64,000 nt of DNA from Roseovarius pacificus (GTDB taxonomy: Bacteria; Pseudomonadota; Alphaproteobacteria; Rhodobacterales; Rhodobacteraceae). Location of the stretch: NCBI RefSeq assembly GCF_900142665.1, contig NZ_FRBR01000011.1, positions 1-64,000 of the forward strand. Reading direction: 5' to 3'. Each line of letters begins with the position of its first letter. Position 1 is the stretch's first letter. Shown piece after piece: positions 31,848 to 40,850 of this stretch. A program made the position numbers and the translations under genes. Under the pieces are notes generated by a model. The model saw nothing but the letters and a program-made list of their open reading frames with translations. It was not told the DNA's origin and ran no database searches.

Positions 31848-32669
31848 CTATCCTGACGCACCCGATACGCCCGCCGTTGAAGATCGCGCTGCGATCGACG
31901 GGACGCAGACATGCCGGCCGCTTTCGGTTTTCTCCACTGCGACGGGCAAGCCGTAGACAGCGCTCAGTGTCTCATCGGTCAGAGCATGATCGGCGGGCCC
32001 TTCGGCATGGAACTGGCCGTCCTTCATCAGCATCACCCGCGCGTTGAGCGCAAAGGCCTGATCGGGATCATGCGTGGACAGGATCACGCTTCGCTCCTCT
32101 GTTCCGGCGGCCCCCGCAATGGCGGCGATCTGGGCCAGCACCTGCGCCTGATTGCCGAAATCGAGGCTTGCGGTGGGCTCGTCCATGACGATCAACGGCG
32201 TCTCCTGCGCCAAGGCACGCGCGATCAGGACAAGCTGCCGCTGCCCGCCGGACAGGCGAGAGTAATCGCGGTCTGCCAGATCGGCGATTCCAAGCCGTTC
32301 CATCGCGGCAAAGGCGGCAGCACGGTCGGCGTTGCCGGGCTGACCGAACACACCCAGCCGTGCCGTACGCCCCATCAGCACGACATCGAGCGCCTCGAAC
32401 GGGAAAGGCGGTGCATGGGCCTGCGGAACATAGGCGATACGCCGCGCGATCTCGGCCCGGCGCAGGGCCGCAATCGGCTGACCGGCAAGAGCCACGGTAC
32501 CACCCAATGCCGGGATCAACCCAAGCAGGGTGCGGAACAGCGTGGTCTTGCCGCACCCGTTCGGGCCCAGAAGGCACACGATTTCGCCCGCATCCACACC
32601 GAGTGACAGCCCCCGCCCCACCCGCCTGGTGCCATAACCGATATCAAGCCCCTGCGCGGTCAGCATCAT
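31848..32669 (-). CDS. FecE-type ABC transporter ATP-binding protein
   Basis: This 273-residue ATPase has Walker A GPNGCGKTT, signature LSGGQRQL and Walker B LIVMDEPTASLD, and a switch His in STHDPDQA. It energises the BtuCD-fold importer encoded upstream; its ATG overlaps the permease stop (ATGA). Such importers carry ferric siderophores, cobalamin, haem, or molybdate/tungstate. Its position beside the molybdenum formate dehydrogenase operon makes molybdate or tungstate a possibility. Confidence 0.92.
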   Translation of the reverse strand: MMLTAQGLDIGYGTRRVGRGLSLGVDAGEIVCLLGPNGCGKTTLFRTLLGLIPALGGTVALAGQPIAALRRAEIARRIAYVPQAHAPPFPFEALDVVLMGRTARLGVFGQPGNADRAAAFAAMERLGIADLADRDYSRLSGGQRQLVLIARALAQETPLIVMDEPTASLDFGNQAQVLAQIAAIAGAAGTEERSVILSTHDPDQAFALNARVMLMKDGQFHAEGPADHALTDETLSAVYGLPVAVEKTESGRHVCVPSIAARSSTAGVSGASG

Positions 32670-33664
32670 GACCACCCCCGCCGCCCGCGTGCCAACAGCC
32701 AGACGAAAAAGGGCGCCCCGATCACCGCCGTCAAAACCCCCAGCGGAACCTCGATCTGCGCAATGGTCCGCGCCAGCGTATCGACGATCAGAAGGTACCC
32801 CGCACCGATCAGGGCCGAGGCGGGCAACAGGCGGCCAAAGCCCGGACCGACGATCATGCGTGCGATATGCGGGATGACAAGACCCACCCACCCCACGACA
32901 CCGGCAAGCGCGGTCACGCTCGCGGTGATCAGCGTCGCGGCGGCTATCACGAAAAACCGCGTGCGCCCCGCCTCCACGCCCAGAGAGCTTGCCTCTTCGT
33001 CGCCCAGCGACAGAACGTTAACGCGCCAGCGCAGCAATGCCAGCGGCAAAAGGCCGATCACCACAAGAGGCAGGGCAGGCAGAAGATCGTCATCGGTGAT
33101 CGCCGCCAGCGAACCAAGAAACCAGAACGTGATCGCGGGCAGTTGATCATAGGGATCGGCCAGCACCTTGAGCAACGAGGTCATCGCCCCCGCCAATGCG
33201 CCGATCACGACGCCGATAAGCACCAGCGTCAGCGTCCGGTCAGTGTTACGCACCAACGACGCGACCAGCATGACCACCCCGACCGCGACCATACCCCCGA
33301 CAAAGGCGGATACCTGGATCGCGACCACCGGCAGGGCCAGGAAAATACCCACTACGGCGCCCAGCCCGGCCCCGGCGGACACCCCCAGAATATCCGGCGA
33401 CACCAGCGGATTGCGGAAAAGCGCCTGAAAACTGGCGCCCGCCGCCGCCAGCGATGCCCCGACCAGAAGCGCCGCTCCGATACGTGGCAGGCGGATGTTC
33501 CAGACGACGATCCGCGCCTGCTCGTCGCCCTGCCCCGCCAGCACGGCCAGAACCTGCCCCGTGCTCAACTCATAGGGCCCGATCATCACCGCCCCAAAGG
33601 CCATGAGCACCAGAAGCAGCGACAACGCGCCCGTCATCGTCAACGCGGGGCGGCGGTTGTTCAT
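32666..33664 (-). CDS. FecCD-type ABC transporter permease
   Basis: This 332-residue permease has about ten membrane segments and the FecCD landmarks RLPRIGAALLVGASLAAAG, NPLVSPDILGVSAGAG and GWVGLVIPHIARMIVG. It starts in an ATGA overlap with the binding-protein stop, and its stop overlaps the ATPase start, so the three genes form one coupled operon. Confidence 0.93.
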   Translation of the reverse strand: MNNRRPALTMTGALSLLLVLMAFGAVMIGPYELSTGQVLAVLAGQGDEQARIVVWNIRLPRIGAALLVGASLAAAGASFQALFRNPLVSPDILGVSAGAGLGAVVGIFLALPVVAIQVSAFVGGMVAVGVVMLVASLVRNTDRTLTLVLIGVVIGALAGAMTSLLKVLADPYDQLPAITFWFLGSLAAITDDDLLPALPLVVIGLLPLALLRWRVNVLSLGDEEASSLGVEAGRTRFFVIAAATLITASVTALAGVVGWVGLVIPHIARMIVGPGFGRLLPASALIGAGYLLIVDTLARTIAQIEVPLGVLTAVIGAPFFVWLLARGRRGWS

Positions 33665-34689
33665 CTCGGCGGTTGTCCCTCGGCCCATTCCAGCAGCCTG
33701 TCCAGTTCCTCGTCGCTCAGATCGACATGATAGTAACGCTGGTAGAACAGGCGCGCCTCTTCTCGCAGATCGCCATCCCATTTATCGGGATAGAACAGCC
33801 CCGCCATCCAGATCAGCCCCATCATCCGGTTGAGCGAGGGCGGACGGTCGATCCAGCCGAAAGGCGCGGTCGGCGACAGATAGACCCGGCCCCGTTGCAC
33901 CGCGTCTATGCCCTGCCAGAGCGGATCGCCCGACACCCTGGCAAAGAAATTCCGGTCCCAGGTAACGATCGTGTCGGGGTCGGCGACGATCACCTGCTCC
34001 ATGGAGGCCCGGATCAGGCCCCTGGTGCGCCCGCCATCGTCGGCAACGTTGCGCCCGCCCGCGCGTTCGATGATCTCGGTATTGATCGAGCCTTTCATCC
34101 CGGTTTCAAGCCCGTCCGGCCCGCGGGCAAGATAGACGCGCGGTCGCTTGTCTTCTGGCGTGTCGGCAATCGTGGCTTCAAGGCGGTCAAAGATGTCCTC
34201 GACATCCGACGCCAGAAGTTCACCCCGCTCCGGAACCCCCAGAGCCTCTCCCACAAGGCGCAGGGCCTCCGGCGTGTTCTCGAACCGGCCGTCGATCAGA
34301 AGATAGGGAATACCGGTTTGCTGCTGCACCCGGTCGGCAAGATCGACATAGGTGTCGCGCACCGACCCGAAGTCGATAATCAGGTCCGGTGCGATTTCCA
34401 GCACTCGTTCCAGATTGGCATCGCCCCCGCGCCCGGTCAGGCGTCCGGTTTCCGGCAGGTCACGGTAGGGTGCGGCGATATAATCCCGCTCTTCCGGCCT
34501 CAATGCGCGGGGCCAACCGGTCAGCACCTCAGGTTTCATCACATAGACCAACACCGAGGCGGGTGGTCCGGCGGCAAAGACCGTCGATACGTCCTCCGGC
34601 ACCTCGACAACGCGTCCGGCACTGTCCGTCACGGTCCGGGCACTTACCGGCGCGGCCAGAAAGGCGAGGATCAGGAACAGGATGCGCAT
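33661..34689 (-). CDS. Periplasmic substrate-binding protein of the FecCD-type transporter
   Basis: This 342-residue protein has a signal peptide (MRILFLILAFLAAPVSART, cleavage near residue 17) and a class III periplasmic binding fold (VFAAGPPASVLVYVMKPE, APDLIIDFG, IVTWDRNFF). The fold fits metal chelates, but also MolA-like molybdate/tungstate binders. GGAGGAG precedes the ATG. A 6-bp hairpin (34711-34739) lies just before the ribosome-binding site and could be regulatory. The fdsD end is 159 nt upstream on the same strand. Confidence 0.88.
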   Translation of the reverse strand: MRILFLILAFLAAPVSARTVTDSAGRVVEVPEDVSTVFAAGPPASVLVYVMKPEVLTGWPRALRPEERDYIAAPYRDLPETGRLTGRGGDANLERVLEIAPDLIIDFGSVRDTYVDLADRVQQQTGIPYLLIDGRFENTPEALRLVGEALGVPERGELLASDVEDIFDRLEATIADTPEDKRPRVYLARGPDGLETGMKGSINTEIIERAGGRNVADDGGRTRGLIRASMEQVIVADPDTIVTWDRNFFARVSGDPLWQGIDAVQRGRVYLSPTAPFGWIDRPPSLNRMMGLIWMAGLFYPDKWDGDLREEARLFYQRYYHVDLSDEELDRLLEWAEGQPPR

Positions 34690-34848
34690 CGTCGACTCCT
34701 CCGGGCTTGTAGCGGGTTTTAGTTCGAACCATGCCCGCTTCTATCCGGGCAAGGCGCGCAAAACCCTGCACATCGCAACCGGATACGTCATACCACAGCA
34801 ATGCGTGATCGCCACATTGCGCAAACCCGTCACCGAAAGAAAGTGATT

Positions 34849-35055
34849 TCAGGCGATCAAACGCGCCGCCCTGACGGCGATGTCGTCCAACCCCTCGCCA
34901 CCTTGGGCCACGTAGTCACGCAACTGGCTGCGCATCCGCGGGTCCCAGAAATCCTGCAAATGGGTCGCAACCTTCTCGGCCTGATCGTCGCCCGGCTGTG
35001 TCTTGAAGAACGTGGCGATCTGGTTGGCCATGTGAACCATTTTCTCAGGCGACAT
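34849..35055 (-). CDS. fdsD: Formate dehydrogenase delta subunit
   Basis: This 68-residue protein begins MSPEKMVHMANQIATFF and has the FdsD pattern HLQDFWDPRMRSQLRDYVAQGG. FdsD is a small subunit or accessory factor of NAD-dependent FdsABG formate dehydrogenases. The start overlaps the fdhD stop by 11 nt. It is the last fds gene in the operon. Confidence 0.92.
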   Translation of the reverse strand: MSPEKMVHMANQIATFFKTQPGDDQAEKVATHLQDFWDPRMRSQLRDYVAQGGEGLDDIAVRAARLIA

Positions 35056-35878
35056 CGGATACCTCGGATATGACGCGTTGGGGATGGGAATAGATGTCGA
35101 ACCCGCCCTGACGGGCGAAAGCGACCAGAGTGATACCTGCGGCCTCGGCAAGGCGCAGGGCGTGAGAGGTCGGCGCAGATACCGCGATCAGGGCAGCGCA
35201 GCCCGCCATGGCGCATTTCTGCACCAGTTCCACGGACAGGCGGCTGGTCATAACGAACGCGCCGCCGGCGGGGTCGATGCCCTGCCGGGCCAGCGCGCCG
35301 ATCAGTTTGTCCAGCGCATTGTGGCGGCCCACATCCTCGCGCAGGGTGACAATGCCCTGTCCCGGAACAAGAAACCCGGCGGCATGGGTGGCGCGGGTGC
35401 GCTCGTGCAGAACCTGCAAACTGCGCAGGTCATCCGTGGCCCGCACAACTTGCGCCGGGTGCAGCTTCAGCCCATCGTCCGATATCACTGGCAACGCGCG
35501 ATTGGCCTGTTCCAGGCTGTCGAGTCCGCACAGGCCACAGCCCACCGGCCCCGCCATGAAACGGCGGCGTGCCGAAAGCGCCTCCTGCCGGTCGTCGCGC
35601 AACCAAAACCGCGCTTCGATACCGCTGTCATGGCTGACCTCTTCGAACTCCAACACCTGATCGAGCGATGTGACAATCCCCTCGGTCAGCGCAAAGCCAT
35701 AGGCGAAATCGGCGATGTCGCCGGGGCTCGCCATCATGACCGCATGTGTCGTTCCGTTATACACCAGCGCCACCGGCACTTCCTCGGGCAAGGTGCGGCT
35801 GATGGGCGCCCGCCCGTCGCGATGGACGGACAGGCCCGACATGCTGCGGCTCAGAGGGAACCCCATGACGCCGCTCAC
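35045..35878 (-). CDS. fdhD: Formate dehydrogenase accessory sulfurtransferase FdhD (FdsC)
   Basis: This 277-residue protein passes sulfur to the molybdenum cofactor of formate dehydrogenase and has the paired cysteines in GPVGCGLCG and the AGCAALIAVSAPTSHAL segment. It begins at a GTG overlapping the fdsA stop (GTGA); an in-frame ATG four codons later is an alternative. In Rhodobacter-type fds operons this gene is called fdsC. Confidence 0.93.
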   Translation of the reverse strand: MSGVMGFPLSRSMSGLSVHRDGRAPISRTLPEEVPVALVYNGTTHAVMMASPGDIADFAYGFALTEGIVTSLDQVLEFEEVSHDSGIEARFWLRDDRQEALSARRRFMAGPVGCGLCGLDSLEQANRALPVISDDGLKLHPAQVVRATDDLRSLQVLHERTRATHAAGFLVPGQGIVTLREDVGRHNALDKLIGALARQGIDPAGGAFVMTSRLSVELVQKCAMAGCAALIAVSAPTSHALRLAEAAGITLVAFARQGGFDIYSHPQRVISEVSDVA

Positions 35879-38769
35879 TCTGCCGCCGGCAGGATGCGCC
35901 GCGACCGTTCAGCTTGTGCGGCATATTCCTCCTGCCAGTCGGTCGGGCCGTTCGAGGGGCTGATCTGCACCGCCGTCACCTTGTATTCCGGGCAGTTCGT
36001 CGCCCAGTCGGAATAATCCGTGGTGATGACATTGGCCTGTGTGTCCGGGTGATGGAATGTGGTGTAAACCACGCCGGGGCTGACCCTGTCGGTCAGGCGC
36101 GCGCGCAGGGTCGTCTCGCCGGAGCGGCTGGCCAGCTTGACCCAATCCCCCTCCTTCACCCCACGGGTTTCGGCATCGTGGGGGTGGATCTCCAGAAGAT
36201 CCTGCTCGTGCCACACGACATTGTCGGTGCGCCGGGTCTGCGCCCCGACATTGTACTGGCTCAGAATGCGCCCGGTGGTCAGCAGCAGCGGAAAACGCGG
36301 TCCGGTTTTTTCATCCGTCGCCACGTATTCGGTCACGATGAAACGTCCCTTGCCGCGCACGAAACCGTCGACATGCATGAGCGGCGTGCCCTCGGGATGT
36401 TCTTCGTTGCAGGGCCATTGCACACTGCCCTGTTCTTCCAGAAGCGCATAATCGACACCAGCGAACGAAGGTGTGGTCGCGGCGATCTCATCCATGATTT
36501 GCGACGGATGAGTATAATGCCAGCCCGCGCCCATTGCATTGGCCAGCAGTTGCGTCACCTCCCAGTCGGCATAGCCGTTGAGCGGTTTCATCACCTCGCG
36601 CACACGATTGATGCGGCGTTCGGCATTGGTGAAGGTGCCGTCCTTCTCGAGGAAGGTCGAACCGGGCAGGAAGACATGCGCATAATTGGCCGTTTCGTTC
36701 AGGAACAGGTCATGCACGATAACGCATTCCATCGCGGCAAGGCCCGCCGCCACATGCCTGGTGTCGGGATCGGATTGCAGGATATCCTCGCCCTGACAAT
36801 AGAGCCCCTTGAAGGTTCCGTCGACGGCGGCATCCAACATGTTGGGAATGCGCAGGCCCGGCTCCGGGTCGATCTCGGTGCCCCAGATCGCCTCGAACAT
36901 CTCGCGCACGTCGGCGTTCTTCACATGGCGGTACCCCGGCAATTCATGCGGAAAGCTGCCCATATCGCAGGAGCCCTGCACGTTGTTCTGCCCCCGCAGC
37001 GGGTTCACCCCCACGCCGGGGCGACCCATGTTGCCGGTCAGCATGGCAAGGTTGGCGATGCCCATCACCGTGGTCGATCCCTGGCTGTGCTCGGTCACGC
37101 CCAGACCGTAATAGATCGCCCCGTTCCCGCCGGTCGCAAAAAGCCGCGCCGCCGCCCGCAGGTCCTGCGGGTCCACCCCGGTCAGAAGCGCGACCGCCTC
37201 GGGGCTGTGGCGTGGATCAGAAACGAAGGCGGCGTAGTCCTGGAACTCGTCCCAATCGCAACGCGTGCGGATGAACTCCTCATCCATAAGGCCTTCGGTG
37301 ACGATCACATGCGCCAGCGCCGTCACCACGGCCACATTGGTGCCGGGCCGCAGCGGCAGGTGATGGGCGGCCTCCACATGCGCCGATTTGACAAGGTCGA
37401 TCCTGCGCGGGTCGATCACGATCAGCTTTGCCCCCGCGCGCAGCCGCTTTTTCAGCCGGCTGGCGAAAACCGGGTGACCGTCGGTCGGGTTCGCCCCGAT
37501 GACGATGACCACGTCGGTCTGCTCGACCGAGTCGAAATCCTGTGTCCCGGCGGATGTTCCGAAAGCCTGACCAAGACCATACCCCGTGGGCGAATGGCAG
37601 ACCCGCGCGCAGGTATCAGTGTTGTTATTGCCGAAAACCGAACGCGTCAGCTTCTGCACCAGAAAGGTTTCCTCGTTCGTGCAGCGGCTGGAGGTAATGA
37701 CCCCGATGGACCTGCGCCCGTATTGCTCCTGAAGTCCACGCAGTTTCTGCGCGGCAAAGGTCAGCGCCTCGTCCCAGCTTACCTCGCGCCACGGCTCATC
37801 GACCCGGTCGCGGATCATCGGGTTGAGGATACGGTCCTTGTGATTGGCATAGCCATAGGCAAACCGGCCCTTGACGCAGGAATGGCCCCGGTTCGCCTTG
37901 CCGTGCTTGTACGGCACCATCCGAACCAGGTCGTCGCCCTGCAACTCGGCCTTGAAGGAACAGCCCACGCCGCAATACGCGCAGGTGGTAACCACCGAAC
38001 GGTCGGGCGTGCCCATCTCGATCACCGATTTTTCCTGCAACGTCGCCGTCGGGCAAGCCTGCACGCAGGCCCCGCAACTCACGCAATCGGACGACAGGAA
38101 ATCGTCCGTCGCCGTGCCCGCGCTCACGCGGCTGTCGAAACCGCGCCCCTCGATCGTCAGCGCAAAGGTGCCCTGCACTTCCTCGCAGGCGCGCACACAG
38201 CGGTTGCACACGATGCATTTGCTGGGATCGTAGGTGAAATAGGGGTTTGAAGTATCCTTCGGCATCCATTCCGGATTGGCCACTCCGCTGGTATCGCGGG
38301 CCTCGAAATGGTTGGCCAGTCCGCCATTCTGCGGCGCCTCGTAACGCACATCGCGCAGACCCACGGCGCCCGCCATGTCCTGCAATTCGCAATCTCCATT
38401 GGCCGCGCAGGTCAGACAATCGAGAGGATGATCCGAGATATAAAGCTCCATCACCCCCTTGCGGAGTTTGCGCACCTTGTCGGATTGGGTCCGCACCGCC
38501 ATACCGGGGGCCACCGGCGTGGTGCAGGAGGCGGGCGTACCGCGCCGCCCCTCGATCTCGACCACGCATAACCGGCAGGAGCCGAACGCCTCGAGGCTGT
38601 CGGTCGCGCACAGTTTGGGCACCGAAATGCCCGCCTCGGCGGCGGCCCGCATGACAGAGGTGCCCTCGGGCACCGTCACCTCGAACCCGTCGATGGTCAG
38701 CGTCACAGGGGCACCCGTCTTTGCGGGCGTGCCCATGTCACGGTCGTCGGGGATGATGAAATCCTTCAT
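35875..38769 (-). CDS. fdsA: NAD-dependent formate dehydrogenase alpha subunit (Mo/bis-MGD)
   Basis: This 964-residue catalytic subunit has an N-terminal [2Fe-2S] domain (about 15-100, GSCRLCVVEI and ASCTTPV), an NADH-dehydrogenase-G-type His/Cys cluster region, two [4Fe-4S] clusters (CIVCNRCVRAC, CVSCGACVQAC), a further cluster before the Mo domain (CAYCGVGC), and the molybdopterin domain. The Mo ligand is Cys in TCARVCHSPT, not selenocysteine. It oxidises formate to CO2. The start overlaps the fdsB stop (ATGA). Confidence 0.96.
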   Translation of the reverse strand: MKDFIIPDDRDMGTPAKTGAPVTLTIDGFEVTVPEGTSVMRAAAEAGISVPKLCATDSLEAFGSCRLCVVEIEGRRGTPASCTTPVAPGMAVRTQSDKVRKLRKGVMELYISDHPLDCLTCAANGDCELQDMAGAVGLRDVRYEAPQNGGLANHFEARDTSGVANPEWMPKDTSNPYFTYDPSKCIVCNRCVRACEEVQGTFALTIEGRGFDSRVSAGTATDDFLSSDCVSCGACVQACPTATLQEKSVIEMGTPDRSVVTTCAYCGVGCSFKAELQGDDLVRMVPYKHGKANRGHSCVKGRFAYGYANHKDRILNPMIRDRVDEPWREVSWDEALTFAAQKLRGLQEQYGRRSIGVITSSRCTNEETFLVQKLTRSVFGNNNTDTCARVCHSPTGYGLGQAFGTSAGTQDFDSVEQTDVVIVIGANPTDGHPVFASRLKKRLRAGAKLIVIDPRRIDLVKSAHVEAAHHLPLRPGTNVAVVTALAHVIVTEGLMDEEFIRTRCDWDEFQDYAAFVSDPRHSPEAVALLTGVDPQDLRAAARLFATGGNGAIYYGLGVTEHSQGSTTVMGIANLAMLTGNMGRPGVGVNPLRGQNNVQGSCDMGSFPHELPGYRHVKNADVREMFEAIWGTEIDPEPGLRIPNMLDAAVDGTFKGLYCQGEDILQSDPDTRHVAAGLAAMECVIVHDLFLNETANYAHVFLPGSTFLEKDGTFTNAERRINRVREVMKPLNGYADWEVTQLLANAMGAGWHYTHPSQIMDEIAATTPSFAGVDYALLEEQGSVQWPCNEEHPEGTPLMHVDGFVRGKGRFIVTEYVATDEKTGPRFPLLLTTGRILSQYNVGAQTRRTDNVVWHEQDLLEIHPHDAETRGVKEGDWVKLASRSGETTLRARLTDRVSPGVVYTTFHHPDTQANVITTDYSDWATNCPEYKVTAVQISPSNGPTDWQEEYAAQAERSRRILPAAE

Positions 38770-40283
38770 TCTGCGGCCTCCTTCGTGGTCGCGAAATCGT
38801 CGGGGAAATGGGTCACCGCGGACATCACCGGCAGCGGCGTGAACCCGCCAAGCGCGCAAAGCGATCCCTCTTTCATGGTCTCGCAAAGATCGGCCAGAAG
38901 CGGCATGGCGTCGGCATCTCCCGCGGCGATGCGATCAATGGTTTCCACACCACGCACCGCGCCGATGCGGCAGGGCGTACACTTGCCACAGCTTTCGACG
39001 GCGCAGAACTCCATGGCGAAACGCGCCATGCCCAGCATGTCGGCACTGTCGTCGAAGACAACCAGGCCCGCATGGCCCAGAAGGCCGCCTTCGGCGTCAA
39101 GCTCTTCATATCCCAGCCGGGCATCGAAACCGGACACCGGCAGATAAGCGCCCAGCGGTCCGCCCACCTGAACGGCCTTGACCGGACGGCCCGAGGCGGT
39201 ACCGCCGGCCAGATCGTTCACCACCTCCCCCAGCGAGATACCAAAGGCGGTCTCGAACAGCCCGCCACGCGCCACGTTTCCTGCAATCTGAAGCGTCACG
39301 GTCCCGCGTGACCGGCCCAGCCCGAAATCGGCATAGTGCTGCGCGCCCTTCTGGAAAATCACCGGCACGGTGGCCAGGCTGATCACGTTGTTCACCACGG
39401 TCGGCCTGCCCAGGAACCCCTCGAGCGCGGGCAGCGGGGGTTTGGCCCGGACCACACCGCGCTTGCCCTCCAGCGAATTCAAAAGCGAGGTTTCCTCGCC
39501 GCAGACATAGGCTCCGGCCCCTTCGCGGATCTCCATGTCGAAGGCCCGGCCGGACCTCAGAACATCCGCCCCCAGCAGCCCCGCAGCGCGGGCGATCCGC
39601 ACCGCCTCGCGCATCACGCGAATGGCATCCGGATATTCCGAGCGCAAATAGACATAGCCCCGTGTCGCGCCCACACCCAACCCGGCAATCGCCATGCCCT
39701 CGATCAGCGTAAAGGGATCGCCCTCCATGATCATACGGTCGGCAAAGGTGCCGCTGTCGCCCTCGTCGGCGTTGCAGACGATGTATTTCTGTGCCGCCTG
39801 CGCCTCCAGCACGGTCTTCCATTTGATGCCGGTCGGAAAACCCGCACCGCCACGCCCCCGCAAGCCCGAGTCGGTGACTTCGCGCACGATCTCATCCCCG
39901 GTCATGTCCAGGGCCCGGCGCAGTCCCTCAAGCCCCCCGTTCGCCTCGTAATCGGCAAGGTCGAGCGGGTCGATGACCCCGCATCGCGCAAAGGTCAGCC
40001 GCGTCTGCCGCGCGAAGAATGGAATTTCCTCGACCGGGCCAAGACCTTCGAACGTGCCATCCAGCAAGGCGGGCACGTCCTGCGGCGTCACCGGGCCATA
40101 GCCCATACGCACCCCGTCCCGTTCCATCTCGACCAGCGGTTCCAGCCAGATCATGCCGCGCGTGCCGGTGCGAACGATCTCGGGATTCAGGCCGCGCGCC
40201 TCCGCCTCGGCGGCAAACCTTTCGGCAACCGCATCGGCGCCAAGCGCCTTGGCTGCGCTGTCGCTTGGAATATAAACCTTCAT
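38766..40283 (-). CDS. fdsB: NAD-dependent formate dehydrogenase beta subunit (FMN/NAD)
   Basis: This 505-residue protein has an N-terminal thioredoxin-like domain (about 1-110) and a NuoF-like domain with the FMN/NADH motifs GRGGAGFPTG and CNADEGDSGTFADR, and a [4Fe-4S] site (ESCGKCTPCRIG). It passes electrons from the iron-sulfur chain to NAD+. The start overlaps the fdsG stop (ATGA). Confidence 0.96.
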   Translation of the reverse strand: MKVYIPSDSAAKALGADAVAERFAAEAEARGLNPEIVRTGTRGMIWLEPLVEMERDGVRMGYGPVTPQDVPALLDGTFEGLGPVEEIPFFARQTRLTFARCGVIDPLDLADYEANGGLEGLRRALDMTGDEIVREVTDSGLRGRGGAGFPTGIKWKTVLEAQAAQKYIVCNADEGDSGTFADRMIMEGDPFTLIEGMAIAGLGVGATRGYVYLRSEYPDAIRVMREAVRIARAAGLLGADVLRSGRAFDMEIREGAGAYVCGEETSLLNSLEGKRGVVRAKPPLPALEGFLGRPTVVNNVISLATVPVIFQKGAQHYADFGLGRSRGTVTLQIAGNVARGGLFETAFGISLGEVVNDLAGGTASGRPVKAVQVGGPLGAYLPVSGFDARLGYEELDAEGGLLGHAGLVVFDDSADMLGMARFAMEFCAVESCGKCTPCRIGAVRGVETIDRIAAGDADAMPLLADLCETMKEGSLCALGGFTPLPVMSAVTHFPDDFATTKEAAE

Positions 40284-40756
40284 GCACCCGCCTCCTTCAG
40301 AAGCGCGTCCATTCGCGCACCGTCCACCCGGCCCACGACCCTGTCGTCAACCATCGCCGCCGGTCCGCAGGCACACAGCCCGAGACAATACACCGGCTCG
40401 ACCGTCACCGCGCCATTGACCGTGGTGCCATGCCAATCGAGGCCGAGTTTCTTCAGTGTCTCTTCGGCCAACACATCGCCGCCCATCGCCTGACAGGCTT
40501 CGGCACGGCAAATCTTCACCACATGCCGCCCCGCCGGGGCCTCACGGAAATCGTGATAAAAGCTGATAACGCCGTGCAGTTCAGCCCTGGTGATGTTGAG
40601 CGCGTCGGCAATCAGCGGAATGGCGGCCCCGGGGATATGGCCGAAAGCCTTTTGAACTGCATGCAGGATCGGCAAGAGCGGTCCCTCAAGCCCGACATGG
40701 TCGTCGATCAGGGCGCGGAGGTCTTCATCTGTGGGCGCTGGCGCGTATGAGTGCAT
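40280..40756 (-). CDS. fdsG: NAD-dependent formate dehydrogenase gamma subunit ([2Fe-2S], NuoE-like)
   Basis: This 158-residue NuoE-like protein has the four cluster cysteines in CRAEACQAMGG and PVYCLGLCACGPA. It is the first gene of the fdsGBA-fdhD-fdsD operon. AGAGG precedes the ATG. The 92-nt gap after the LysR gene holds a LysR-type inverted repeat. Confidence 0.95.
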   Translation of the reverse strand: MHSYAPAPTDEDLRALIDDHVGLEGPLLPILHAVQKAFGHIPGAAIPLIADALNITRAELHGVISFYHDFREAPAGRHVVKICRAEACQAMGGDVLAEETLKKLGLDWHGTTVNGAVTVEPVYCLGLCACGPAAMVDDRVVGRVDGARMDALLKEAGA

Positions 40757-40833
40757 TGGCTGGCCTCTTGAGTGTATCGGCCAGAAACAACCATTTCTTG
40801 TATTGCGAAATCAATATCGTTATTCCGTCGGTC

Positions 40834-40850
40834 GATAGAGAATATCTATC
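40834..40850. promoter_or_regulatory. LysR-type operator upstream of fdsG
   Basis: GATAG (40834-40838) and CTATC (40846-40850) form an inverted repeat with T-N11-A spacing, the usual LysR box. It overlaps the stop codon of the LysR gene and lies about 80 nt before the fdsG ATG. Confidence 0.5.

Noticed and set aside
34711..34739. GGTTCGAAC sequence in a small hairpin, resembling a tRNA T-arm
   Set aside because: There is no acceptor, D-arm or anticodon structure around it; it is at most a leader hairpin or chance.
35914..38250. 778-residue plus-strand open frame antisense to fdsA
   Set aside because: It is composed of the complement of fdsA codons, with His/Arg-rich low-complexity composition and no known domain.
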